DNA of 64,000 nt, from the NCBI RefSeq assembly GCF_001625365.1, contig NZ_LJJF01000002.1, positions 372,001-436,000 of the forward strand, given 5' to 3'. A model generated the notes under the pieces. That model was not told the DNA's origin. It saw only the letters and a program-made list of their open reading frames with translations, and did no database searches. Origin of the DNA: Streptomyces sp. MJM8645 (lineage in GTDB: Bacteria > Actinomycetota > Actinomycetes > Streptomycetales > Streptomycetaceae). Positions 39,326 through 48,304 of this stretch are shown piece by piece. Every line of letters starts with the position of its first letter. Within the stretch, counting starts at the first letter, position 1. The position numbers and the translations under genes are program-made.

Positions 39326-39467
39326 TTCGCGGCTTTTCGCAGCGAGAGCCTGACGACAGACCCTAGCTAGGAACTTCGTTGGGGCGCACAGGACCGCCGA
39401 TCGTGGGTCTGCCCGAGGAAGGCACTTCTGGTTCAAGGGGTGGCAGTCTCGATGGCAGGATGACGGG

Positions 39468-39992
39468 ATGGTGACGAATCAGCCGTGGGCAGGGCTTCAC
39501 GGTGACCTGCTGGCGGCGAAGGCATTGGTGTACGACCCGAGCGGTTTCGTCTGTTCGCCCCCGGTGGCCGAACCGGAGAGCGCCGAATACGCGGCCTGCC
39601 GGTTCACCATCGACGGCCGCTCGGTCCGGTTCCGCGCGGCCAAGACCACCCCGACGAAGGTGGGCCAGTTCGTCACCGTGTGGTTGCGGTCCGAGGCGGG
39701 ACCGATCCGGCCCTTCGACGCCGACGACGGGGTGGACCTCTTCGTCATCAGCTGCCACGACGACAACGGCTTCGGGCAGTTCGTCCTCCCACGCGAGGTG
39801 CTGTGCGAGCGCGACATCGTCTCCCGCAACGGCTCCGGCGGAAAACGGGGGTTCCGCGTCTACCCGCCATGGGTGACCACGACCAACCGGCAAGCGCGCA
39901 GCACCCAGGCCTGGCAGGTGAACCACTTCTTCCACATCGGCCAGACCGGGCCCACCGACCTGACGCACGCCCGCACCCTCTACCACCCATAG
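39468..39992 (+). CDS. MepB family protein
   Basis: A 174-residue cytoplasmic protein matching the MepB family across its length: the central AKTTPTKVGQFVTVWLR block, PFDADDGVDLFVI, FVLPREVL and the late RVYPPWV. MepB of Staphylococcus is encoded with the MepA efflux pump and MepR, but its biochemical role is unknown, and no MepA or MepR is present here. ATG 39468 is preceded by AGGA at a suitable distance. It stands alone in front of a lipase gene. Confidence 0.88.
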   Translation: MVTNQPWAGLHGDLLAAKALVYDPSGFVCSPPVAEPESAEYAACRFTIDGRSVRFRAAKTTPTKVGQFVTVWLRSEAGPIRPFDADDGVDLFVISCHDDNGFGQFVLPREVLCERDIVSRNGSGGKRGFRVYPPWVTTTNRQARSTQAWQVNHFFHIGQTGPTDLTHARTLYHP

Positions 39993-40147
39993 CCGCCCGC
40001 CGCCCTGTGCACCGGCTCGTCTGTCGGGGTGACATCCGGGCGCGGCCCGCCCGGGGCGGCGGTGCACGCTCTGGTACGACGGGGTCTGATGTCCGCGCCG
40101 GCGGTGCGTTCCCCCCGCCCGCCGGCCGTCCCGGAGGAGAGATCGCC

Positions 40148-40969
40148 GTGCCCGTGCCCACCACCTTCGACCACCAGGCGAAGAACTACAGCGTCCCGCA
40201 TGCCTACTGGCTGGCGAAGGCGTCCGAACTCGCCTACCAGGACGAGGCCGCCATCGAACAGCAGGCCCGCGACTGGGGCTTCGACCGGGTGCGTCACCAT
40301 CAGACCCGGTTCACTCCGCCCTTCCCGCTGGAGGACACCCAGGCCTACACCATGGCCAGCGACCACATGGTCGTCACGGCGTTCCGCGGCACCCAACCGA
40401 CCGAGATCCGCGACTGGCTCTCCGACTCCTCCACCCCGCCCTGGCCGGGCCCCGCCCGCACCGGCTACGTCCACTACGGCTTCGCCGAAGCGCTGGAGTC
40501 GGTCTTCCCGGACGTCCGGGACGCCCACGCCCAGCTGCGCACCAACGGCCAGACCGTGTGGTTCACCGGCCACAGCCTCGGCGGAGCCCTGGCCATGCTG
40601 GCCGGCGCCCGGTTGTACCTGGAGGACCCGCGCCTCCAGGCCGACGGCATCGTCACGTTCGGGCAGCCCCGCACCTGTGACCGGCTGCTCGCCGCCGCCT
40701 GCAACGAGGGCTTCAAGGGGCGCCTGTACCGGTTCGTCAACAACAACGACATCGTGCCCCAGCTGCCGCCGGAGCCGGCCTACACCCACGTCGAGGCGCT
40801 GAAGTACATCGACTCCTCGGGCCGGCTCCACGACTCCATGGGCCTGGTCGCCGGGCTCGCCGACCGCGCCAAGGGCCTCACCGCCGACGCGTTCGCTCCG
40901 GCCACGGCCGGTGTGCGTGACCACGCGATGAAGCGTTACCTCGCGGCCCTGGAACAGAACCTCGCCTGA
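40148..40969 (+). CDS. Class 3 lipase-like alpha/beta hydrolase
   Basis: A 273-residue protein with the lipase class 3 layout. A lid-proximal region with AFRGTQP (oxyanion) precedes the nucleophile elbow TGHSLGG (Ser 143). FGQPRTCD and NNNDIVPQLPP carry the acid residue, and a C-terminal His lies in RDHAMKRYL or HDSMG. The start GTG 40148 is preceded by GGAGGAGAG. There is no signal peptide, so it acts inside the cell or leaves by an unusual route. The substrate is probably an acylglycerol or other ester. Confidence 0.9.
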   Translation: MPVPTTFDHQAKNYSVPHAYWLAKASELAYQDEAAIEQQARDWGFDRVRHHQTRFTPPFPLEDTQAYTMASDHMVVTAFRGTQPTEIRDWLSDSSTPPWPGPARTGYVHYGFAEALESVFPDVRDAHAQLRTNGQTVWFTGHSLGGALAMLAGARLYLEDPRLQADGIVTFGQPRTCDRLLAAACNEGFKGRLYRFVNNNDIVPQLPPEPAYTHVEALKYIDSSGRLHDSMGLVAGLADRAKGLTADAFAPATAGVRDHAMKRYLAALEQNLA

Positions 40970-41189
40970 CGGAGTCAGGCGCTGCGGGGCGGGGCGGGGC
41001 GGGCGCCGGTGGGTCCACGGCCGGCAGTCCGCGCCCGGCCGGCAGGCCCGGGCCGAGAGCCGAGTGAACCGATGGTACGAACAGCCTCCCCCGGTAGCGA
41101 TGGGCACACGAACGTGTGTGGATGGTGACGGACCGCCACACCACGGCCGTCCGATCCACCCTCACCACGCACCTCGAAGGGTTCCACCC

Positions 41190-41471
41190 ATGCGTACCGC
41201 GCACCGCATCCTGGCCGTCTCCGTCCTCAGCCTCCCGCTCGTCATCGGCGCGGCGTCCAGCGCCTCCGCCGCCGCGCCCGACAACATCCCCACCCTCAAC
41301 TTCGACAGCGGCGCGTTCGCCGTCGGCCCGAACGGCAGCGCCCTCCAGGTCACCGACGCCCAGTTCGGCCCCTGCGGCTCCTCCTTCCTCACCGGCGCCG
41401 TCGCGGTCGGCCCGGGCGGCGTCGCGGGCAACGCCACCGAGACCGGCATCGGCATCGGCGGGCAGGGCTGA
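41190..41471 (+). CDS. Small secreted glycine/alanine-rich protein
   Basis: A 93-residue exported protein. The Sec signal (HRILAVSVLSLPLVIGAASS) ends at ASA-AAP. The mature part of about 60 residues is Gly/Ala/Val-rich with repeated AVGP(N/G)G segments (FAVGPNGSA, VAVGPGGVAGN) and one Cys (FGPCGSS). ATG 41190 has GAAGG 10 bases upstream. It looks like a small surface or matrix protein. It is too hydrophilic to be a standard chaplin and lacks the paired cysteines. Function unknown. Confidence 0.75.
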   Translation: MRTAHRILAVSVLSLPLVIGAASSASAAAPDNIPTLNFDSGAFAVGPNGSALQVTDAQFGPCGSSFLTGAVAVGPGGVAGNATETGIGIGGQG

Positions 41472-41490
41472 CCCCACCCACACCCGCACC

Positions 41491-41528
41491 ACGGCTGCCC
41501 CGGGAGCACCTCGCCCCGGGGCAGCCGT
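41491..41528 (+). terminator. Hairpin terminator of the small secreted protein gene
   Basis: Perfect 14-base arms ACGGCTGCCCCGGG (41491-41504) and CCCGGGGCAGCCGT (41515-41528) around a 10-base loop, 20 bases past the stop. This supports the short gene upstream being real. Confidence 0.7.
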
Positions 41529-42332
41529 CCGTCCGAAACCGGATGGGGCCAGGACAAAACGCCCTACCCGGCCCACGGGAGGACACCCGCCCCCTGCCGG
41601 TCGGCACCGCCGACACCACGATCACCGTCGTCACCGGCGCCGCCGAAGTCACCGGCGGAACAGGCGCCGAGGAGGGCGCGGCAGCCGGCGCGCGCAGTGT
41701 CCGTCCGGCGCCTGGCGCGTGGCGCGTGGTCACCGGACGGCCCGGGCCGGGCAGGCGGGCTGGTGCCAGGTCGTCCGGACCACCTGGCCTCCGGGCAGCC
41801 TGTGCTCGCTGTTCCAGGTCCGGCAGCACCCGGCGGCAGGTCGGCGCGGCCCGGACGGCATCGCGGAACCGACGGCCTGGCGGACGGGCACGGGCACGGG
41901 CACGAAGGCCGGCTTGCCAGGGCGGCCCCGGCGGCGCCTGGTGGAGGAAGCCGTCATGCCCGCCGTTCTGCCACCCCCGGCCTCCCTCCAACCTCGCCTC
42001 ACCCGAACGGATGAGCAGCCCGGGCCGGCTGCGGGACGCTGACGCGGCAGCAGGAAGCGGTGGGGGGCGGACCTGGGCGAGGGCGTCGAGCAGGGGGCCT
42101 GCTGGGGGGTGGGCTTGCCGTCGGCGCGGCCCGTCTACTGGTCCCGCACGAGGATCAGGATCATCTGGGGCTGCTGGTCGACCTTGGCCACTGGTGAGGG
42201 CATCGGACCTGTCGCGGGTTCACAACCGGTACCGCAGCGAGATAAACGCCGCCAGGCCGCCCGTTCATCGTTTGTCTACCACCTGCTGTCAACGTGCCCC
42301 GGTACAGCTGTGAAGTTTCAAGGAGTTTCCCA
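41529..42332. other. Long gene-poor spacer before the nuclease-lectin gene
   Basis: About 800 bases without a credible gene: several open frames exist on both strands, but none has a ribosome site, sensible composition or recognisable motif. The last 150 bases before the nuclease-lectin ATG become richer in A/T (for example CGAGATAAACGCC) and probably hold its promoter. A stretch rich in GGCACGGG units near 41885-41905 is simple-sequence-like. Confidence 0.4.
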
Positions 42333-45300
42333 ATGGCACACCCGGGCACGACCGCCTCACCGACCGAACGGCGAATACCGTGGCGACCACGATGGGCGTA
42401 CACGGCGGTCGTGCCGCTGTTCGCCCTCCTGGCGGGGCTCATCGGCGCGTTCCCGATACCCGCGCACGCGGTGGGCCCCGTCGCTCCGCCGCAGGCCGTA
42501 CCGGCGACCGTTCAGGAACACTCGGCCGCGACCTACAACAATCAGTACGGCACCAGATGGCAGAGTGAGATCTTCAATCTCGCCCAACAGGTTGACGTTC
42601 TCGCGCTGCAGGAAATCCGGGACGTGGATCCGGATTTTCCGGACATCGTGCCCGAAGCATCGATCAACACGAACGGTTTCGAGGTCCAGAGGTACCGATG
42701 GGACGCCTTTCCCGACTGGATGGGCGGCACTCGCACCATCTACCGGGTCAGGTCAGGCCCTAAAGAGCGCTCGCTGGCCCTCGTGGTGTCGCGGAACGTC
42801 GACAACGCTGCGGCACCCGTGGTGAGAGTCATCCCGCCTCAGCCGGAGAACAACGGCCAGGTGGCTGACGATGCCAAGCCCATCCTGGGCGTCAAGCTCG
42901 CGGACGGCACGTGGTACTACTCCATGCACGCCACCAACAGGGCAACAGGCTTCCAGGAGCGGAACAACGTGCCGGCCGCCATCCAGGCGGTCACGGCGAC
43001 GGGCGACGCGAACTGGGCCCTGATGGGCGACTTCAACCGTGAGCCCGGGTCACTGTCGATGGCGCAGGTGTACGGCGATGGTCGTCGGCTCGTCAGCTCC
43101 GGCATGATGACCTACCCCATGAAGCTCCCGACCTCCGAATTCGACTACATGATCGCCCGGGGGCTGCCGGCCGACCACCAGTACACGGCACGTCGCCTCA
43201 GCTACGTGGAGGAATCGGACCACTATCCGGTGATGTTCAGCAAGGACCCGCTGCGTCGCAAGGACGAGACCTGTCGTCCGATCCCCCCGATCCGGCCCCG
43301 AGCGGCGGCCGCGTCCATGATCTCTCTCGCGGCGGCCGGCGTCCCGGCTGACGTCCCGGTCGGCATCCCGGCTGGCATCCCTGCTGGCGTCCCGGCCGAC
43401 AGCGCGCCGTCGACGACCTCCGCTTCCGCCGCCACAGCCCGGGAGCCGCAGCACGGGAAGGTCTCCGTCCTGACCTCCGGAGCCGCCGGCCTGGTCGCCG
43501 ACGTGCCGGACGCCTCGCCCGCTCCGGGCAGCCCGGTACGGGCCGCCGCCCCCGACTGCTCCGCCGGGCAGAGCTGGGCGACCTGGCAGAAGTCGGACGA
43601 CACCTGGGTGATCGAGACCGGCCGGACCAACGGCACCACCCCGGCCGGACAGGGCAGCGTGCTCAGCGTCCCCGCGTACGGTGACCGGCTGGCCGTGCGG
43701 CCGATCGAGAACGACGCGACGAGCGGCAAGCCCGACGGCAGCCCCGGCCAGCGCTGGCGTTTCGTCGCCGACGGCGCGGGCGGCTACCGCATCACCACGG
43801 CCACCGACGGCCGTTGCCTCACCCTGGACGGCAACGCGCTGACGGTGGCGCCGTGCGACGGCTCCGACCGGCAGGGCTGGCACCTGTCCGTGCCGTGCTC
43901 CGGCGCCGGCCACACCGTCCCCGGCTTCCCCGACCTGCCGTGGCCGACCGTCGCGGACCGCCCCGAGGTGACCTGGCCGTCGCTGCCAGGGCACCCGGCG
44001 ATCCCGTGGCCGTCCGTCCCGGGCTTCCCGGGCGTCCCGATGCCCGGCCACCCCGACCTGCCCGAGCTGCGCTGGCCCGGCTTCCCCACTCTGCCCACCA
44101 CGGCGTGGCCCGCCATCTCCGGCCACCCCGAGGCGACCTGGCCGGCCGTCCCCGGCTCCCCGACCGTCCCGTGGCCCGCCATGCCGGGCCACCCCGGCGT
44201 CCCGTGGCCGGTGCTGCCGCTGCCCGGCAACGGCAATGACGACGGCAAGGCCCTGATCCCCGGGCTGCCGAGCGCCGCCGACCCGGCGATCCCGGGGCAC
44301 CCGGACCTGGCCTGGCCCACCGTGCCGGGCTTCCCGCAGGTGAAGTGGCCCTCGGTGCCCGGCTCCCCGAACGTGCCGTGGCCGGGCCACCCCGACCTAC
44401 CGGACGCGCCGGGAACGGGCGGACCCTCGCTTCCGGACGTCACCTGGCCGACGCTCCCGGGCAGCCCGCTCTGGCGCTGGCCGTCCGTCCCCGGGTTCCC
44501 CACCGTCCCGTGGCCCTCGCTGCCGGGGCTGCCGGACGTCCCGTGGCCCGCGACCACCGGCTTCCCGAACGACCCCGCCGCCTGGTCGAACCCGCCCAAG
44601 TCGCCGGAGGAGCCTCCCAAGTGCAAGCGGAAGGACCCGCCGGACGGCAAGACCCCGGGCGGTGACGACGGTTCCACCGGCGGCCGTCCGCCGGTGCCCG
44701 CGCCTCCGGGGATCTCGCTGCCCTGGTTCCCCGCGCTGCCCATGTTCCCGCCGATCTTCGGCGGCCCGTCGACTCCCAGCGGCCCCAACGGCGGCACTGG
44801 GCCCAACAGCGGTACCGGCCCCAACGGCGGCAGTGGCAACGATGCCGGGGCCGGCGCCTACCTCCAGCCGGGCACCGGGGACGCCCTCGTGCCCGATGTC
44901 CGCGGCTCCAGCACCGTGGCGGGCAACGCCGTCCAGGCCTACGAGCCGAACGGCACCGATGCGCAGAAGTGGGTGTTCTGGGACCGCGGCAACGGGAACT
45001 GGTCGATCGAGACCCGGCTCACCTACAACCGCGCCTCCGCCGCCGAGCGCATGCTGCTGGCCCACGACACCGGCCGGCACGAGAGCGTGCTCGCACCGGC
45101 CGCCGCGGACGGGCAGCCCGGCCAGCTGTGGCAGTTCAAGGACGCCGGGGGCGGCTGGACGAACGTCGTCAGCGCGGCCGGCGGCTGCCTGACCCAGCGC
45201 GGCGCGCACGAGGTACTGGCCGTCCGCGACTGCGACGGCAGCGCGCAGCAGAAGTGGAAGCTCTCCGGCACCGTGCCGACGACCGGGGGCGGCAACGGCA

Positions 45301-48083
45301 ACAACGGCGGCAGCACGGGCGGTGGCAACACGGGCGGTGGCGGCACCGGCGGCCAGCCGCCGCTGGGCGCCGGCGGTACGCAGCCCGCGCACAACCGGAC
45401 GGTGGTGCTGCAGTCGGGCAACGGCGGCCTGCTCGCGGACCTCGACGGCGCCAACACCGCCGCCGGGACGCGCATCAAGGCGCAGGGCCGCAACGGCAAC
45501 GACGCGCAGAAGTGGACGCTGTGGCAGAAGCCGGACAGCCAGTGGCTGATCGAGACGAAGCTCGGCGGCGGCATGGTGATGGACCACAACCCCAGCACCC
45601 ACCGCACCCACCTCATCGGTGCGCAGGAGGGCAACGCCAACCAGCTGTGGCGGTTCGCCGACGCCGGGGGCGGCTGGTTCACGGTCGTCAGCGCCGCCGG
45701 CAACGGCTGCCTCACGGCGGCGGCCGACGGTGCGGAGCTGGCGATCCTCGGCTGTGACGGCACCAACGCCCAGAAGTGGCGCCTGACCGAGGCCGTCGAC
45801 AACCCGTCGACCGGCGGCGGCAACGGTGGTACCGGTGGCAGCGGTGGCAACAGCGGTGGCAATGGTGGTGGCGGGAACTCCGGCGACGCGGCCGCGGTGC
45901 CGGTCTACTCGGCGCTGCCGTCCAAGTGCCTGGACGTCACCGCCGGCAACACCGCGAACAACACCCCGATCGACCTCTACGACTGCAACAACACCGCCTC
46001 CCAGCGGTGGACCCCGACCGCGACCAGCGGCGGGCTCGTCCTGAAGGCGTTCGGCAAGTGCCTGGACGTCGCCGCCGGCAACACCGCCGGCGGCACCCGG
46101 GTGGGCCTGTACGACTGCAACGCCAGCGCGGCGCAGAACTGGCGCCAGGGCGCGGACTCCTCCCTGGTCAACCCGAACTCGGGCAAGTGCCTCGACGTCG
46201 TGGCGGGCAACTCCGCGAACGGCACCGCACTGCAGATCTGGGACTGCAACGCCAGCGACGCGCAGCGCTGGGGCCTGGGCACCGTCCCGCCGCGCGCCCC
46301 GCAGCAGCCCGCGCAGCAGCCCGGCACCACCCCGGTGGTGAGCCCCGGCGTCGGTTCGTCGCAGGTCGCCACCCTGCGCTCGGCGAACAACACCATGGTC
46401 GCGGACCTCGACGGCGCGAACACCGCCTCCGGCACCTCGATCAAGGCGCTCGGCGCGAACGGCAACAACGCGCAGCGCTGGGCGTTCTGGCCCACCGCGA
46501 ACGGGCGCTGGATCATCGAGACGCTGCTGACCGACGGCAAGGCCGCCGCCGGCCAGGGCATGGTCATGGACCACGACCCGGGCACCCACCGCGCCCACCT
46601 GATCCGGACGATGGACGGCAACGCCAACCAGCACTGGGCCTTCCACGACGCCGGAGGCGGCTGGTTCTGGATCACCAGCGACGCCGACAACGGCTGCCTG
46701 ACCGCCAACAACGCCGGTGAGCAGCTGGGCATCTGGGCCTGCGACGGCTCGGACCGCCAGCGCTGGCGGCTCGACAACATCCAGAACGGACCCACCCCTG
46801 GCGGCGGCTCCAGCGGAGGCGGCGCCGGTGGGAACACCGGCGGCTCGTCCGGCGGCGGTGTTCCCACCGGCGGGAACAACGGCGGCTCGACGGGCGGAGG
46901 TTCGACCGGCGGCGGGAACGCCGGCAGCGGGGGAACCCCGCAGGCGCCCGGGGGCAGCGGGGTGCGCCACGGCGTCACCACCGTCCTGCGCTCCGGCAAC
47001 AGCGGCCTGGTCGCGGACCTCGACGGCGCCAACACCGCCGGCGGCACCCGGATCAAGGCGCAGGGCCGCAACGGCAACGCCGCACAGCAGTGGATGCTGT
47101 GGCAGAAGCCCAACAACCAGTGGCTGATCGAGACGAAGTTCGCCGGGGCGATGGTGATGGACCACAACCCCAGCACCCACCGCACCCACCTCACCAGCGC
47201 CCAGGAGGGCAACGCCAACCAGCTCTGGCGCTTCCAGGAGAGCCAGAACCTGCCCGGCTGGTACCGGATCATCTCCGCGGCCGACAACGGCTGCCTCACC
47301 GCCGTCAACGGCAACGAGGACCTCGCCGTCTGGGCCTGCACCTCCTCCACCGCCCAGTGGTGGGAGCTCGACGACTCGACGTTCACCGGAGGCGGCGGGG
47401 GGAACCCCGGCGGCGGCGGCGGTGGTGGTAGTGGTACCGGCGGCGGTGGTACCGGCGGAGGCGGCGGCGGGAACCCCGGAGGCGGCGGCGGAAGGGACCC
47501 GCGCTTCCCGGACGGCATGCAGCTCCCCCCGGTCTGCAACGGGCGGCAGTCCTCCGGTTCGTGGATGTGGCACGGGGACACCCTGTGCCCGGGGCAGAGC
47601 CTGGAGTCCAGGGCGGCGGAGCAATCCACCCGGCTCGTCATGCAGCAGGACGGCAACCTCGTCGCCTACTACACGCAGGGCGACGCCATCGGCGACCACA
47701 CCTGGGCCGTATGGGAGTCGAAGACCGTGGGCTGCGGGGCCAAGGCCGTCATGCAGGACGACGGGAACCTCGTCGTCACCGCCGCCGACGGGCGGGTCTG
47801 CTGGGCATCGGGAACCAATGGCCGCAACGGCGCCTGGCTGATGGTCAGCCCCCTGGGCGACATCCAGATCCTGCAGGCCGGCGACGCCACCGGCGCCGCC
47901 ATCGACGGGGCCCGCGCGGTGGCCGCCGCAGGGAAGGGCGACTTCCTGGAGGCCTTCATCTACGCGCTGCAGGCGATCATCAAGGGCGTCCCGAAGGTGC
48001 AGTGGCAGACGAACACCGGACACCCACGCCTGGTGCCGCCCAAGTGCGTCGTGACAGGAGGCCGGGTCATCCCCTGCACCTGA
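42333..48083 (+). CDS. Giant secreted DNase I/CdtB-like nuclease fused to multiple ricin-type and bulb-type lectin domains
   Basis: A 1916-residue exported protein. ATG 42333 has AAGGAG 7 bases upstream. The signal peptide ends near PAHA-VGP (residue 46). Residues about 60-305 are an endonuclease/exonuclease/phosphatase domain with all expected catalytic residues: Glu 94 (ALQE), His 199 (SMHATN), Asp 233/Asn 235 (GDFN), Asp 296/His 297 (SDH). Then come a ricin-like domain (about 374-525), a Trp-Pro repeat belt (528-749), a Pro/Gly linker, and four or five more ricin-type domains (about 842-979, 1021-1156, 1188-1318, 1342-1486, 1544-1682) separated by Gly-rich linkers. A bulb-type lectin (1743-1849, MQQDGNLVAYY and MQDDGNLVVT) precedes a short Cys-containing tail. 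Nuclease plus ricin lectins mirrors the CdtB plus CdtA/CdtC parts of cytolethal distending toxin, here in one chain. Target and toxicity are inference. Confidence 0.92.
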   Translation: MAHPGTTASPTERRIPWRPRWAYTAVVPLFALLAGLIGAFPIPAHAVGPVAPPQAVPATVQEHSAATYNNQYGTRWQSEIFNLAQQVDVLALQEIRDVDPDFPDIVPEASINTNGFEVQRYRWDAFPDWMGGTRTIYRVRSGPKERSLALVVSRNVDNAAAPVVRVIPPQPENNGQVADDAKPILGVKLADGTWYYSMHATNRATGFQERNNVPAAIQAVTATGDANWALMGDFNREPGSLSMAQVYGDGRRLVSSGMMTYPMKLPTSEFDYMIARGLPADHQYTARRLSYVEESDHYPVMFSKDPLRRKDETCRPIPPIRPRAAAASMISLAAAGVPADVPVGIPAGIPAGVPADSAPSTTSASAATAREPQHGKVSVLTSGAAGLVADVPDASPAPGSPVRAAAPDCSAGQSWATWQKSDDTWVIETGRTNGTTPAGQGSVLSVPAYGDRLAVRPIENDATSGKPDGSPGQRWRFVADGAGGYRITTATDGRCLTLDGNALTVAPCDGSDRQGWHLSVPCSGAGHTVPGFPDLPWPTVADRPEVTWPSLPGHPAIPWPSVPGFPGVPMPGHPDLPELRWPGFPTLPTTAWPAISGHPEATWPAVPGSPTVPWPAMPGHPGVPWPVLPLPGNGNDDGKALIPGLPSAADPAIPGHPDLAWPTVPGFPQVKWPSVPGSPNVPWPGHPDLPDAPGTGGPSLPDVTWPTLPGSPLWRWPSVPGFPTVPWPSLPGLPDVPWPATTGFPNDPAAWSNPPKSPEEPPKCKRKDPPDGKTPGGDDGSTGGRPPVPAPPGISLPWFPALPMFPPIFGGPSTPSGPNGGTGPNSGTGPNGGSGNDAGAGAYLQPGTGDALVPDVRGSSTVAGNAVQAYEPNGTDAQKWVFWDRGNGNWSIETRLTYNRASAAERMLLAHDTGRHESVLAPAAADGQPGQLWQFKDAGGGWTNVVSAAGGCLTQRGAHEVLAVRDCDGSAQQKWKLSGTVPTTGGGNGNNGGSTGGGNTGGGGTGGQPPLGAGGTQPAHNRTVVLQSGNGGLLADLDGANTAAGTRIKAQGRNGNDAQKWTLWQKPDSQWLIETKLGGGMVMDHNPSTHRTHLIGAQEGNANQLWRFADAGGGWFTVVSAAGNGCLTAAADGAELAILGCDGTNAQKWRLTEAVDNPSTGGGNGGTGGSGGNSGGNGGGGNSGDAAAVPVYSALPSKCLDVTAGNTANNTPIDLYDCNNTASQRWTPTATSGGLVLKAFGKCLDVAAGNTAGGTRVGLYDCNASAAQNWRQGADSSLVNPNSGKCLDVVAGNSANGTALQIWDCNASDAQRWGLGTVPPRAPQQPAQQPGTTPVVSPGVGSSQVATLRSANNTMVADLDGANTASGTSIKALGANGNNAQRWAFWPTANGRWIIETLLTDGKAAAGQGMVMDHDPGTHRAHLIRTMDGNANQHWAFHDAGGGWFWITSDADNGCLTANNAGEQLGIWACDGSDRQRWRLDNIQNGPTPGGGSSGGGAGGNTGGSSGGGVPTGGNNGGSTGGGSTGGGNAGSGGTPQAPGGSGVRHGVTTVLRSGNSGLVADLDGANTAGGTRIKAQGRNGNAAQQWMLWQKPNNQWLIETKFAGAMVMDHNPSTHRTHLTSAQEGNANQLWRFQESQNLPGWYRIISAADNGCLTAVNGNEDLAVWACTSSTAQWWELDDSTFTGGGGGNPGGGGGGGSGTGGGGTGGGGGGNPGGGGGRDPRFPDGMQLPPVCNGRQSSGSWMWHGDTLCPGQSLESRAAEQSTRLVMQQDGNLVAYYTQGDAIGDHTWAVWESKTVGCGAKAVMQDDGNLVVTAADGRVCWASGTNGRNGAWLMVSPLGDIQILQAGDATGAAIDGARAVAAAGKGDFLEAFIYALQAIIKGVPKVQWQTNTGHPRLVPPKCVVTGGRVIPCT

Positions 48084-48163
48084 CCTTCCTCCCACGGGTG
48101 GCCCGCGTGCGCGCGGCACCCGCCGGGTGCGTCCGGACTCGCCGGCCTCTCGGAAGCCGGCCC

Positions 48164-48199
48164 GGTGGCCTCCACCCCGCTCTCGGGGTGGAGGCCACC
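48164..48199. terminator. Strong bidirectional hairpin terminator
   Basis: Perfect 16-base arms GGTGGCCTCCACCCCG (48164-48179) and CGGGGTGGAGGCCACC (48184-48199) around a 4-base loop. It lies between the convergent nuclease-lectin gene and the peptide importer operon. Short CCGCCGTGTG-type repeats follow to about 48250. Confidence 0.78.
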
Positions 48200-48304
48200 G
48201 CCGTGTGTCCACCGCCGTGTGCCCATCGCCATGTGCCCGCCGTGTGCGCATCGCCGACGGCCTCGCCGGCCCGCTCCCGGAGGGGGCATGGCCCGGGGCG
48301 CGAT

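Noticed and set aside
41543..42313. Open frames between the small secreted protein and the nuclease-lectin gene
   Set aside because: They have no ribosome site, wrong codon bias and no motif; they overlap each other in several frames as expected for non-coding GC-rich DNA.
45285..47500. Glycine-rich GGC repeats considered as tandem DNA repeats or a CRISPR-like array
   Set aside because: They are Gly-Gly-Gly-Asn/Ser linkers between lectin domains, irregular in length and without constant spacers. No CRISPR array is present in the window.
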